Source of the DNA: an uncultured Carboxylicivirga sp.
Lineage (GTDB): Bacteria > Bacteroidota > Bacteroidia > Bacteroidales > Marinilabiliaceae
DNA length: 64,000 nt
Assembly (NCBI RefSeq): GCF_963674565.1
Contig: NZ_OY771430.1
Location: forward strand, 2,294,001 to 2,358,000
Direction of reading: 5' to 3'
Shown here: positions 44,545 through 54,190 of the stretch, one piece after another
How positions within the stretch are numbered: position 1 is the first letter of the stretch
How the letters are laid out: every line of letters starts with the position of its first letter
Notes under the pieces: model-generated
What the model was told of the DNA's origin: nothing
The model's database searches: none
What the model saw: the letters and a program-made list of their open reading frames with translations, nothing else
Program-made: the position numbers and the translations under genes

Positions 44545-46526
44545 TCTGCTATACCTCTATATTCAGAAGCTTTATCATCATCACCCATTTTATAACAGGC
44601 CTCACTCAAATAATAATACGCTTCAGCACTTTTCTTTTTAATGTTGATGCATTGCAGAAGATCATTGTATGCAGCTTCGTATCTTTTCAACAATAAACGA
44701 TTAACTCCCCTATTGAACAATACTTTATAGGATCTTTTTTTGAGACTCTGGGCTTTACAATAATCCTGTTCGGCTCCCTCCAGATCACCAATTTCACTGC
44801 GTAGCTGTCCGCGTCGGATTAAAGCATCCAGATAGACAGGATTAAGCTTAATGGCTTTATCCAGATTACCCAAAGCGGCTCTTCTGTCTTTGTATTTAAC
44901 CACACACTCGTTGGCCATTAAATAATACTCGTGAGCAAAATCCTCAACATTCTCCTGTCGTGTCTTTATTTCCTGTTCAAGGTCATTTATTTTTGACTTT
45001 AACTCACTTATTTTAGAAAGCTTGATACCAATCAATCGCTGAACTGACTCAACAGACAAGGCCTCCTGTTTCTCGTTAGCCAATGCAAAACTTTGAACAG
45101 CCTCCGTAAATTTATCCTGATCGAACTTACGCATCGCATCAACAAATAAGTCACGCGCCTCAGCCTTATTCATCTCTTTCTCAATAAGCACCTTATCATT
45201 GGCGGTCCTGGAAAATTGAACCACTTCAGGCTTTACAATTACATCACGCTCACTTACATTGGTTTTAAGGATGATTCCATTCAACGAACGACAACGACTG
45301 AGCGCTACATACAGCTGACCTCCGGCAAAAGCGCCTCCCGAAAAATCAAGCATTACCTTGTCGAATGTCAAACCCTGACTTTTATGAACCGTTATTGCCC
45401 AGGCTAATTTTAAAGGGTACTGCGTAAATGATCCCAGTTCTTCTTCGATGATCCGATTGTTTTCTTCATCGTATTTATATCGTATATTTCGCCAGACTTC
45501 TTTCTCAACAAAACAAATTTCATCGTTCTCGAGCCTAACATGAATTCCATCTTCATTCATCTCCTCAATACGCCCCAGGCTGCCATTATACCAGCGTTTC
45601 TCCATATCATTTTTCACAAACATCACCTGGGCATTTTCTTTCATCACCAGGTTCTTTAATGTTGGCAAAGCAGATTCGGGGAATTCCCCTGATATTTTAC
45701 CTACAAATTCTTTTTCCTTGCCTTCCAGCTCCTCCAATTTAGAATCATTGATATAATCAACCGTATCACGACGGGTTGCCAGAGTAATAAAAAACTCATC
45801 AATTGGCGTTGAAAACCCAGGTATACATCTTGCATTAATAGCATCAATATCTTTTCGTCCGGCTTGTTTTAAACGTACCCGATCCAACAGATTTACAAAA
45901 CTATCGTCTTTCTGGCGATATACTTTTTTGAGTTCAATTTGTATTAATGGTATCTTCTGAAAAACACGGGCTGAAAAGAAATATGGTGTTTGATAGAAAC
46001 GACGAAGAATTTGCCATTCATCTCGCTTTACAACAGGCTCCAACTGAAAAGCATCCCCCACCATAAGTAATTGCTTACCTCCAAAAGGCAGGTTCATATT
46101 TTTAGTATAAACACGTAGTACACGATCAATAAAATCTAAGATATCACCCCTTACCATCGATACCTCATCAATAATAAGCAGGTCTAACTCTTCGATTAAT
46201 TGTTTATGAGCTTTCCTATATTTAAGAAAATCAAAGATTCGTCCCTTGGCAGTTGATAAATCCGGATCATCTGGAAGAATCGGCCGAAAAGGCACTTTAA
46301 AAAAGGAATGTATGGTTACTCCACCTGCATTGATCGCAGCTATACCTGTAGGAGCTACCACCACAAACTTTTTATGCGTATGCTGACAGATGTATCTTAA
46401 AAACGTTGATTTACCTGTACCGGCTTTACCCGTCAGATAAACAGATGAGCTGGTATATTGAATCAGCTTAAATGCATCCTGAAACTCATCATTATCGGTA
46501 TCTATTACCTCCGGAAGGGGATTCAT
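44520..46526 (-). CDS. PIF1-like helicase with C-terminal TPR repeats
   Basis: A 668-residue protein. Residues 1-430 form a superfamily 1B helicase of the PIF1/RecD type with Walker A GKAGTGKST (33-41), the Walker B-like LLIIDEVSM, and the late helicase motif AWAITVHKSQGLTFDKV followed by YVALSRCRS. The rest (about 450-668) is a set of TPR-like helical repeats with a coiled coil. It may resolve G-quadruplex or stalled-fork structures, with the TPRs binding a partner. It lies three bases downstream of another TPR gene, so the two form an operon. Confidence 0.9.
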   Translation of the reverse strand: MNPLPEVIDTDNDEFQDAFKLIQYTSSSVYLTGKAGTGKSTFLRYICQHTHKKFVVVAPTGIAAINAGGVTIHSFFKVPFRPILPDDPDLSTAKGRIFDFLKYRKAHKQLIEELDLLIIDEVSMVRGDILDFIDRVLRVYTKNMNLPFGGKQLLMVGDAFQLEPVVKRDEWQILRRFYQTPYFFSARVFQKIPLIQIELKKVYRQKDDSFVNLLDRVRLKQAGRKDIDAINARCIPGFSTPIDEFFITLATRRDTVDYINDSKLEELEGKEKEFVGKISGEFPESALPTLKNLVMKENAQVMFVKNDMEKRWYNGSLGRIEEMNEDGIHVRLENDEICFVEKEVWRNIRYKYDEENNRIIEEELGSFTQYPLKLAWAITVHKSQGLTFDKVMLDFSGGAFAGGQLYVALSRCRSLNGIILKTNVSERDVIVKPEVVQFSRTANDKVLIEKEMNKAEARDLFVDAMRKFDQDKFTEAVQSFALANEKQEALSVESVQRLIGIKLSKISELKSKINDLEQEIKTRQENVEDFAHEYYLMANECVVKYKDRRAALGNLDKAIKLNPVYLDALIRRGQLRSEIGDLEGAEQDYCKAQSLKKRSYKVLFNRGVNRLLLKRYEAAYNDLLQCINIKKKSAEAYYYLSEACYKMGDDDKASEYRGIADYLGFEED

Positions 46527-46529
46527 CTA

Positions 46530-48671
46530 CTACTCTTTTACTTCGGTTGAATCAGTAGCTACCTTCTCCGTACCATAGCGCTTGATTACATTATACGCTT
46601 TGTAAATACCCAACTCACCAGACTTACTCAAATCTGCGGTTCCTTCATCTTCTTTCTCAAGATAAATTAAAGTCAACCCTCTGTTAAAAAAGGCTTCTGA
46701 AAATTCCGGATTGAGTTCAATGGCTTTGGTAAAGTCCTCCACACCCTGAAGAAAATCTCTTTTTAAACAGTTTAGAATGGCACGATTGTAATATGCAAAC
46801 TCAAATTCAGGTGACAATTCGATAACCCGATTCAGGTCTGCCATGATTAAATCATAATCAATCACATATTCCAATCCTTTATCTTTGTCAGATATATTAG
46901 TATCAGAATTATTATCCTTAACCCTCAATGGCCCCTGCAATTTTAACTCCGACATTTGAGCCTTTTCTTCTTCCATGGCTCTGATCTCTTCAACCATTTT
47001 GTGTCTGATATAAGCCCTATTGAATAAGGCTAATACATTATTTGGTTGTTCAGACAAAAGTTTATCATAGTGAGAAATTGAGTTAGTATAATTGGCAACT
47101 GAACCATACAAAACACCGCGCACAAGTAGAAGTTCCTGATCTGCATCCTTCTCATCCAGTTCCTCAGCAATTTCATTAATTGAATTGAAAATGCTCATAC
47201 TACGAACTCCCTGGGCTTCAATTTCACGGTTGGTGATTTTCAGCTCTTCAGAATATAACTTCTTCTTGTTGAAATCGGCTACTTCTTTTTCATAGTATTT
47301 TGGTCGGCTAATAATAGTGTCAGCGGAGAAATACGACAAACCAAAAACAGGTTCCAAATCAATAAAAATATTTCGGTTCTGTACCTTACCTCTAATATTG
47401 GCAAATTCCTGTTCATCATTATCTTCTTCGTTAAAGTCATCAAGCACCGCCAGTTTATTAGCATTTCTGATGTCTTTATCCGACTTCTTACGTGTAGCTT
47501 TTGCAGGCTTACCTTCCGAGTTTTTATCATCATCCTGATTAGAGTCACTTACCTCAGCTATATCTGATTTATCACGACGATCCATCTCAATTTTTGCTGC
47601 AGTCATATAATCAAGTCTGGCTCCTTCTGTATCATTCAAATGCTCTTTGGCAATTGAACGTACCTGATAACCAGCACCAAAGTTTGGATATTTGGTGATT
47701 ACGATATTCAAATCATTTAAAGCCTGACGATACTGACCAAGCTCAACTAACAATTGAGCTCTTTGGAAAAGAACGATATAGTCATCGGGATTAATGGCTA
47801 AAACACGTGAAAAATCTTCAACCGCACGATTTAAATCTCCCACCTGGGCTCTAAGTATTCCACGGTTATTATATGCCATTGCATTTTGTGGTTCCAATTC
47901 AATAACCTTTTCAAAGTCGCTCATTGTACCCCGCAGGTCGTCTAACTGGTAACGAATACTACCCCGAATCATGTAATACTGGGCTTCATCATTTTTTAAT
48001 CCAAGCACCTTATCATAGTCCTGCAATGCCTCTTCATATCGTCCCATCTGGTAGTACAAGTAACCCCTGGTTGCAAAACCATCAGCCATATAAGGGTTAC
48101 GCTCAACAACCGTAGTGAAATCTTCCAGTGCACCAATGCTGTCTTTTGCATGAATCTTCGCCATACCTCTGGTTAAATATGCACTCAACATGGAAGGATT
48201 TTTCTCTAAAACCGTATTATAATCTTCAATGGCTGATTCAAAATCATCCAATGCCGATTTACTTTGCCCTCTATTAATCAGGAGATTGGCATTATTTGGC
48301 TCTACTTTAAGACCTTCACTATAGTCTTCAATGGCACCTTCGTATTCTTTTCTTTTGCTCTTGATAATTCCTCTCACGTTATAGGCATCAACCAGAAATG
48401 GGTTTTTACCTAAAGCCGTATTCAAATCTATCTCAGCACCATTATAATCTTCCAGATAGTATTTCGCCAATCCTCTGAAAAAATACGGTTCTGATAAATA
48501 AGGCTTAACTCTGATAACTTTATTAAAATACTGTATAGCAAGAACATAATCCTCAAAATATAAGGCATTCTTACCAACAGCCAGCATTCTGTCTGTATTA
48601 ATCTGAGCTTTGGCTTTTGGAGCTCCAAAACTCAATATCACTAATAGGAAAAGTATATATCGTTGAATCAT
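46530..48671 (-). CDS. Exported TPR-repeat protein
   Basis: A 713-residue protein with a signal peptide (about 1-22, ending AKAQ) and at least ten TPR units (about 25-370 and 515-700), for example AYNNRGILRAQVGDLNRAVEDF. A low-complexity acidic/basic linker (about 370-440) interrupts the repeats. It should be a periplasmic or outer-membrane scaffold; the partner is unknown. The gene precedes the PIF1-like gene by three bases, an odd pairing of an exported and a DNA-acting protein. Confidence 0.87.
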   Translation of the reverse strand: MIQRYILFLLVILSFGAPKAKAQINTDRMLAVGKNALYFEDYVLAIQYFNKVIRVKPYLSEPYFFRGLAKYYLEDYNGAEIDLNTALGKNPFLVDAYNVRGIIKSKRKEYEGAIEDYSEGLKVEPNNANLLINRGQSKSALDDFESAIEDYNTVLEKNPSMLSAYLTRGMAKIHAKDSIGALEDFTTVVERNPYMADGFATRGYLYYQMGRYEEALQDYDKVLGLKNDEAQYYMIRGSIRYQLDDLRGTMSDFEKVIELEPQNAMAYNNRGILRAQVGDLNRAVEDFSRVLAINPDDYIVLFQRAQLLVELGQYRQALNDLNIVITKYPNFGAGYQVRSIAKEHLNDTEGARLDYMTAAKIEMDRRDKSDIAEVSDSNQDDDKNSEGKPAKATRKKSDKDIRNANKLAVLDDFNEEDNDEQEFANIRGKVQNRNIFIDLEPVFGLSYFSADTIISRPKYYEKEVADFNKKKLYSEELKITNREIEAQGVRSMSIFNSINEIAEELDEKDADQELLLVRGVLYGSVANYTNSISHYDKLLSEQPNNVLALFNRAYIRHKMVEEIRAMEEEKAQMSELKLQGPLRVKDNNSDTNISDKDKGLEYVIDYDLIMADLNRVIELSPEFEFAYYNRAILNCLKRDFLQGVEDFTKAIELNPEFSEAFFNRGLTLIYLEKEDEGTADLSKSGELGIYKAYNVIKRYGTEKVATDSTEVKE

Positions 48672-48788
48672 TAATGGTCCAATCTATTCATTTATAGTAT
48701 TGACAAATATAGTTATTTATCAAATGTCACCTTATTAATTAAAATTAAAGTTAAGAAGCTGCGCTACATTAGAGTAAAAACTCTTTGC

Positions 48789-50501
48789 CTATCTGGTAAA
48801 CTCAACTTTAAATTCTGACTGGTTATTTTTGCCATCAGCTACTTTAACAATCAATTCATGTTTTCCAGAGCTAAGTGCAAGATCCTTAAAATTACCGGTT
48901 AATAAATTTTGTTTAGCATCATATTCAAACAAAGCCCATTCTCCGTCAATCATACATTCATAAGTATTTACTCCACTAAAGTCATCTGATATTAAAACAT
49001 CGATTGATAAACTTCCACTATAGTTTTTTGCCGATGGTACTTTTGTAAGACGAATATTTGGAGGTACGGTGTCAATGGCCAGACCAACTCTTCCAAAATT
49101 ACGCGTTGAAGTTTTGATATAACCATCTTCAAATTTACCACCGCGGTAAAATATCTTATTTGTAGCCGTTACACCTGCCATGCATAGTTTTTCCTTAAAT
49201 GGCAATAATGAGTCGTTTACCTGTATACCAAACGACATGAACTTATTAACAGGAACATGAAAGTCGCCGATTGTATATACAGAAGATAATAATCCTTCAA
49301 CGACTGTATCCTGCTTATTGATTAACAATTCTACATCTTCATATAGTGTGTAAGACGGAATTGATACATTGAGTTCCAAAGTGTCGAGCTTAAGCGACTG
49401 ATTATATTTAACCACCCTATGATCTTTTACCTTTTCAGTAAACGATGACGGTTCGTCACCAATAATAGTAAAAGCCAACTCTGAAGTATTACCGGTAACA
49501 TCTGTAATAACATACTTCATATTGTATGTCTGTCCTGATTTTACATCAACAGAATAACTATTGGCTTTTTTATTAATGCTAAGTTTATTATTGGGCAACA
49601 GGTAACTTCGTTGAATCACCTTACCTGTCCTTAACTTTTCAGCATAGTCAATTTGCGCATTCAGATACCTTGTTTCGGCAAAACTAAATTCATTGATCAA
49701 CGAATGAAAAACCAACGTATCATTAGCGAATAATTGAATAGATGAAACTCCACATTTACGCCAGCTATTACTTAGATAATCTAAAACTTGTACTCCAACA
49801 CCAATTTTACCATAAGCTTTTACCTGTTTCCAACCTTTCGGATGAAATTTACCTTCATAATGGACTGATGGTGAATAATAATCCTCAGATTTGCTATTAA
49901 TACTGGATTCTGACGACAGAGCATAAATTTTAACACCCTGAATTTGTGGCTTTACATCATCTTCTATATCATGCCTAAACAACATCGGATCCATGGGACG
50001 TTGTGACGCTTTATTTCTGATTTCATAATGTAAATGAGGTCCACCTGAACTTCCCGAATTACCACTATAACCAATAACCTCTCCACGTTCAACAGGCACT
50101 TCTCCATTCCTAAAAAACAGTTCTACCTCAAATGATTTTTCTGCATACTGCCTGGCTCTTACAATCGAATCTATTCTATCACTATACCGCTCCATATGAG
50201 CATACACCGTAGTATGACCGGATGGATGATCAATATACAAGGCTTTTCCGTAGCCGCCCGATGAAACTTTAATACGCGAAACACTGCCCTTATCACTTGC
50301 ATAAACCTTATAACCTGTTTTTCCATTGGTGGTTAAATCCAATCCAGAATGAAAATGATTAGATCGTAATTCGCCAAAACTACCACTAACGACTGCTTTA
50401 ATTTTTAATGGTAAAACAAAATCAGGGTAAGAAGTATTCTGAGCAAGCACACCAATAACATAAGAACAACAAGCTATAACCGACAAAAGTATCTTTCGCA
50501 T
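48789..50501 (-). CDS. M23-family metallopeptidase (LytM type)
   Basis: A 570-residue exported protein. I choose the ATG at 50501, which gives a good signal peptide (MRKILLSVIACCSYVIGVLAQ); a start at 50525 would put charged residues in front. The LytM zinc site is complete: His51 and Asp55 in HSGLD, and His156 and His158 in GPHLHYE. A large C-terminal region (about 200-570) of beta-sandwich character contains no motif I recognise, possibly Ig-like. It should act on the peptide cross-links of peptidoglycan or regulate amidases in the periplasm. Confidence 0.9.
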   Translation of the reverse strand: MRKILLSVIACCSYVIGVLAQNTSYPDFVLPLKIKAVVSGSFGELRSNHFHSGLDLTTNGKTGYKVYASDKGSVSRIKVSSGGYGKALYIDHPSGHTTVYAHMERYSDRIDSIVRARQYAEKSFEVELFFRNGEVPVERGEVIGYSGNSGSSGGPHLHYEIRNKASQRPMDPMLFRHDIEDDVKPQIQGVKIYALSSESSINSKSEDYYSPSVHYEGKFHPKGWKQVKAYGKIGVGVQVLDYLSNSWRKCGVSSIQLFANDTLVFHSLINEFSFAETRYLNAQIDYAEKLRTGKVIQRSYLLPNNKLSINKKANSYSVDVKSGQTYNMKYVITDVTGNTSELAFTIIGDEPSSFTEKVKDHRVVKYNQSLKLDTLELNVSIPSYTLYEDVELLINKQDTVVEGLLSSVYTIGDFHVPVNKFMSFGIQVNDSLLPFKEKLCMAGVTATNKIFYRGGKFEDGYIKTSTRNFGRVGLAIDTVPPNIRLTKVPSAKNYSGSLSIDVLISDDFSGVNTYECMIDGEWALFEYDAKQNLLTGNFKDLALSSGKHELIVKVADGKNNQSEFKVEFTR

Positions 50502-50744
50502 ATCTCTCTTTTTCACTTCAGGCAAAAATAAAAACTGACCTTTTAATTAACAACTGATAAAGGAAGTTGTTATTGCGTAACTGACGCAACCTCATCATTA
50601 AAATTTCATCATAAAGTTAAACTGTAATAAACTAAAACAATGGCATGTTTTTTCATTTCGCTCACTTACAACACATAGCATTTAGTGTGTAAAATGAAGA
50701 ACTATTTTGGAAAATCATTGTCTGACTTTTAAAACTTTTACAAA

Positions 50745-51500
50745 ATGAAAATATTTGGATTTGTTTTTTTAATGATCTTATTGGAACTTTTGACTCAAAG
50801 CTGTGACGATTCCGATGGCTATTCTTTGAATGATATTTGGGTAACCATTGGAAATATTGAAGTTGAGGATGACACTTACATCATTGTTACAGACGGTGGA
50901 ACCAGATTATTTCCATCAGCAACTGCTATGCCTGATTATGGATTTGAAGATGGAGATCGAATGTTTATCAATTTTACTATTTTGGGCGATGGATCTGAAG
51001 AATCGGGGATTGACCACTACATAAAACTAAACAGCTACCGAAGGATCTTAACAAAAGGTTTAATTGAACTAACTGAAGAAAATGCTGATTCGATAGGAAA
51101 TGATCCGATCTGGTTTGCCGATACCGAAGAGGATGTATGGATTTCGAATAATTACCTTAATGTAGGTTTTATCTATGAGGGATCTCCATGGATTACTCAT
51201 TATATCAATTTAGTTGTTGATATTAATAACCCTACCAATGATGATGGTATTCCGGTATTTGAAATCAGACATAATGCCAATGAAGATCCCTATTCGCAGC
51301 CTCCATTAAATGCGTTTGTGTCATTTGATTTGACGGAATTGCAAGACCCGGAACAAACAGAAATTACTTTTATTGTAAGATCAACAGGCCGAAGTGAAAG
51401 TGAAAATTTTGAAAAACAATTTACCTACACTTATCTTTCAGAAGAAATTATCTCGATGCAAAATATGGTCATTAATGATACAGATGTATCTATTAAATAA
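50745..51500 (+). CDS. NigD-like lipoprotein
   Basis: A 251-residue lipoprotein with lipobox-like LLTQSC, the lipidated residue being Cys20. The acidic N-terminus and the pattern of an OB-fold-like domain (ITV-like WVTIGNIEVEDDTYIIVTDGGTRLFPS) followed by a beta-sandwich with FIYEGSPWITHYINLVVD resemble the NigD family of Bacteroidota. NigD-like proteins are cell-envelope proteins of unclear role, sometimes linked to bacteriocin genes. None is seen here. It is followed by a clear terminator. Confidence 0.8.
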   Translation: MKIFGFVFLMILLELLTQSCDDSDGYSLNDIWVTIGNIEVEDDTYIIVTDGGTRLFPSATAMPDYGFEDGDRMFINFTILGDGSEESGIDHYIKLNSYRRILTKGLIELTEENADSIGNDPIWFADTEEDVWISNNYLNVGFIYEGSPWITHYINLVVDINNPTNDDGIPVFEIRHNANEDPYSQPPLNAFVSFDLTELQDPEQTEITFIVRSTGRSESENFEKQFTYTYLSEEIISMQNMVINDTDVSIK

Positions 51501-51528
51501 CCTTTATAAGGTGCAAATAATCTTACAA

Positions 51529-51557
51529 AGAGCCGGAAACTAATTTAGTCCGGCTCT
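51529..51557 (+). terminator. Rho-independent terminator
   Basis: A 9-bp perfect stem (AGAGCCGGA/TCCGGCTCT) with an 11-base loop lies 28 bases after the NigD-like gene; a short T-run follows a few bases on. Confidence 0.8.
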
Positions 51558-51636
51558 ATGCTTTTAAATAAAGCACCTATTAATTAACCAATTGCAATAC
51601 CAACCTGATTTTTTTGCATTTTTTAAGGATAATAAT

Positions 51637-51668
51637 TTTGTTGCAAACAATCAATTTATCTATATTTG
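51637..51668 (+). promoter_or_regulatory. Promoter of the tRNA unit
   Basis: TTTG at 51637-51640, a 20-base spacer and TATATTTG at 51661-51668 match the Bacteroidota consensus in full. Transcription would start near 51675, just before the broken tRNA copy and the intact tRNA-Arg. Confidence 0.85.
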
Positions 51669-51709
51669 CACCGCATTTACGGCAAGTGCCTGATAAAATG
51701 CATAAGATT

Positions 51710-51776
51710 GGTTCCGTAGCTTATCCCGATAACTATCGGGAGGATAGAGCATTTGATTGTTCAAGTTATCGATCAC
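51710..51776 (+). pseudogene. Broken tRNA-Arg copy with palindromic insert
   Basis: The first 14 bases equal those of the intact tRNA-Arg at 51810 (GGTTCCGTAGCTTA). An 18-base palindrome then stands in place of the D-loop bases AATT, after which GGATAGAGCA again matches. The anticodon arm is lost and only a GATCAC acceptor-like end remains. It cannot fold as a tRNA. It lies downstream of the same promoter as the intact gene, so the remnant would be transcribed. Confidence 0.75.
51724..51741 (+). repeat. 18-base palindrome within the broken tRNA copy
   Basis: TCCCGATA, a two-base AC loop, and TATCGGGA form a perfect 8-bp hairpin. It looks like a short interspersed palindrome dropped into the D-loop of the tRNA copy. 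I see no second copy in this window. Confidence 0.75.
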
Positions 51777-51809
51777 GTAAATGGAATTAAAGAAAAATTA
51801 AGACATATT

Positions 51810-51883
51810 GGTTCCGTAGCTTAATTGGATAGAGCACCTGGTTACGGCCCAGGAGGTTAGGGGTTCGAGTCCCTTCGGGATCA
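51810..51883 (+). tRNA. trnR: tRNA-Arg (anticodon ACG)
   Basis: A 74-base tRNA. The acceptor stem pairs GGTTCCG with CGGGATC (G-U pairs included), with discriminator A. The anticodon stem is CCTGG/CCAGG with loop TTACGGC, giving anticodon ACG. The T-arm has GGTTCGAGTCC. The 3' CCA is not encoded. It reads CGU and, after inosine formation, CGC/CGA. An integrase gene lies 300 bases downstream, so the 3' end is a plausible attachment site. Confidence 0.95.
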
Positions 51884-51907
51884 CAGATTGAATATTGATT
51901 TCAGTTC

Positions 51908-51950
51908 AAAAGCACTTAAAGTTAACACTTTAGGTGCTTTTTGTTTTTTG
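51908..51950 (+). terminator. Terminator of the tRNA unit
   Basis: A 14-bp stem (51908-51921 with 51928-51941, one G-U pair) with loop TTAACA is followed by a T-rich tail up to 51949. Strong Rho-independent terminator. Confidence 0.9.
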
Positions 51951-51996
51951 TGAAGGTGTCAAATTTAGCCATAAAAACACATGCTAAACGAGACTA

Positions 51997-52046
51997 AATC
52001 GAGACCCTTCTATCAATAAGCATGATCCCTCCTATAGGTCTCGATT
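51997..52046 (+). repeat. Inverted repeat upstream of the integrase
   Basis: AATCGAGACC (51997-52006) and GGTCTCGATT (52037-52046) form a 10-bp inverted repeat with a 30-base spacer. A third partial copy, ACGAGACT, is at 51988. Lying 140 bases before the integrase start and about 115 bases after the tRNA, these could be recombinase arm sites or an operator. Confidence 0.4.
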
Positions 52047-52182
52047 AAATAGATTAACACTCTGATATTTTGAAATTTAAATTAGCGTGTTTTGATGCGA
52101 TTTGGGTTTTAAAATTGTATTTCTCCTGCATAACTTAGAGACCATCAGAACACAGAATCTTTAACTTTTAAAACTGTGTGTT

Positions 52183-53379
52183 ATGAGAATTACAACAAAC
52201 TTCCTTTTAAAAAAGGCAAAAAGAAGAAGTGATGGAACCTACCCTATTTACATTAGAGCTACTTTGGATGGCAGGCGTATCGAATTGTCAACAGGAGTCT
52301 TTGTTTCTGATGAAAGCTGGAATAAAACAGAACAGAAAATCATTAATAAATATCCTAATGCAAAATTATTAAATAACCGACTTTCTAAAGTTGTTAATAA
52401 ACTAATCGAAATCTATTATCAGTTGGAAGCGCTGGGCGATGAATACGATATTCAATCCATAAAAGAACATTTTAGCGGAACACCCAAATTTTATTTGGTT
52501 AATACCTTTCAAATAGTAATTGACTCTATCGAAAAGAAAGTTGGGTTTGGCTATTCATACGGAACCTACAAACACTATAAAACCACACTCAAACGTCTGA
52601 AGTTATTTTTAAATGATTCATACAATAAACAAGATATTTCGCTTAACAAGATTGATTATAACTTCCTTAATTCTTTTGATACCTGGCTGAAAGTGAAACA
52701 TCAGGTTTCGGGACATACCGTTGGGAAATATCACAAACAGCTTAAGAAAGTGCTTAATGATGCTATAGCCCTAAAATTATTGGACAAAAATCCGTATACC
52801 AACTTTAAAATTAAGAGTTATCAAGGAAAGCGGGATTTTCTAACCATGGAAGAAGTCAATACCATTGAAGGAAAACAATTTGAGTTCGCCAGAATAAATG
52901 TAGTAAGGGACATTTTTATTTTTGCATGCTATACCGGATTATCTTATTCAGATATAGCCAATCTCACATTAAAGCACATTATGCGAGGTGATGATAATGA
53001 AGAATGGATTGTAGTTGATCGCAAGAAAACAGATAATCGTTGTCGTATACCCTTATTACCCAAAGCTAAATGTATCATTGAGAAGTATAAGGATTATCCG
53101 GTCAGTAATAATAAAGGCAGACTTTTACCTGTTAATTCCAATCAAAAAATGAACGCCTATTTAAAAGAGATCGCAGATATCTGTAAAATCAATAAGAACT
53201 TATCTATGCATGTTGCCAGACATACTTTTGCAACTTCTGTTACATTAGCTAATGGTGTACCTATTGAGACAGTCTCCAAAATGCTTGGGCATGATTCGCT
53301 TAAGACAACTCAGATTTATGGAAAAATCATTGATTCTAAAATCAGTAAGGATATGAAAAAGTTGAAAGCACTTTTGTAA
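52183..53379 (+). CDS. Tyrosine recombinase/integrase (IntDOT-like)
   Basis: A 398-residue tyrosine recombinase. The N-terminal part (about 1-90) is the arm-binding domain usual in Bacteroidota integrases, followed by a SAM-like core-binding domain (about 105-205) and the catalytic domain. The catalytic residues seen are His343 and Arg346 (HVAR), the His of LGHDSL and the nucleophile Tyr379. The first catalytic Arg is replaced by Ser in YTGLSYSDIANL, as known for the CTnDOT integrase. It lies 300 bases downstream of tRNA-Arg, so it probably belongs to an integrative element that used that tRNA. No cargo or transfer genes remain. Confidence 0.93.
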   Translation: MRITTNFLLKKAKRRSDGTYPIYIRATLDGRRIELSTGVFVSDESWNKTEQKIINKYPNAKLLNNRLSKVVNKLIEIYYQLEALGDEYDIQSIKEHFSGTPKFYLVNTFQIVIDSIEKKVGFGYSYGTYKHYKTTLKRLKLFLNDSYNKQDISLNKIDYNFLNSFDTWLKVKHQVSGHTVGKYHKQLKKVLNDAIALKLLDKNPYTNFKIKSYQGKRDFLTMEEVNTIEGKQFEFARINVVRDIFIFACYTGLSYSDIANLTLKHIMRGDDNEEWIVVDRKKTDNRCRIPLLPKAKCIIEKYKDYPVSNNKGRLLPVNSNQKMNAYLKEIADICKINKNLSMHVARHTFATSVTLANGVPIETVSKMLGHDSLKTTQIYGKIIDSKISKDMKKLKALL

Positions 53380-53998
53380 CTTACCAGATATTTTGAATAA
53401 TTAGCTCCTCGCTTTGATTATAACTTAAGAGTTTTTTTATAGACTCTCGGAGAGCAAGATTTTCGTTTTCAGGTACTGAAAAACACATCTTGCATTTGTT
53501 TTTAAGCAGGTAACTTTTCAGAATCAGTTAGCTAAACTCTTTTTCTTTTTATTCCGGTTTCTATCTTTAAATACATACATCATTGCTTTTTTACATGCGT
53601 AAGCCACCCATCAATTAAGGGTTTGGTTTGGCAAAAGGAAGCGGAATAAAAAGCCCTTGCGTTGGCAGGAGAAATCAATTCAAATATATTTTGAGCGGTC
53701 AAAGCAATGGGCTTGTATTATGAGGAACGAGATAATAACAAGCTTTTTGCTGTCGGGGTTGTGTGTTGGGTAAGAAAATTTTTTTGATTGATTTCGGCGG
53801 GTTTATGCCGAACACTTTTGTCAGAACCATGACCGAAAACATTTTTGCTGAAGCATGGATAAAAAGCGTGTCTAAAAATAAGATTTTCGATAATTATTAA
53901 ATGTAATTTAATCCTGTGTATTTTGAGGCAATTATCACCTTTACACTTAATTCTTTAATTAATAATGGTAATTAAACAAATTCTTTCTATACCAATAA
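53380..53998. other. Degraded mobile-element spacer
   Basis: About 620 bases without a supported gene between the integrase and the integrase remnant. The sequence is locally richer in G than its surroundings, which suggests the leftover of formerly coding or transfer-related DNA. No repeat of the tRNA 3' end that would mark the other attachment site is visible here. Confidence 0.5.
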
Positions 53999-54181
53999 TC
54001 AAACACCTTTGAAACTTATGCATTCGAGCGAGGGGGAAATCCCTCACTTGTGAATAATATGCCATTAGAGGTTGTACCAAAAATTTTAGTCCATTCCAAT
54101 GCAAAAATGACTCAACGTTATGCAAGAACAACCGAGAGTTTGATTAAAAAGAATATGGATAAGATTAAGGATTTATACTAA
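53999..54181 (+). pseudogene. C-terminal remnant of a second tyrosine recombinase
   Basis: A frame open from 53999 to the stop at 54179-54181 codes for the end of a tyrosine recombinase: NNMPLEVVPKILVHSNAKMT followed by QRYARTTESLIKKNMDKI. This aligns with the last motif of such enzymes (PIEVVSKxLGHxxxxxTQxYAK), including the nucleophile Tyr. Everything upstream is missing: an in-frame TAA lies at 53996-53998 and no larger frame exists. It is not the tail of the intact integrase at 52183, so it came from a different element. Confidence 0.8.
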
Positions 54182-54190
54182 AAAACAATT

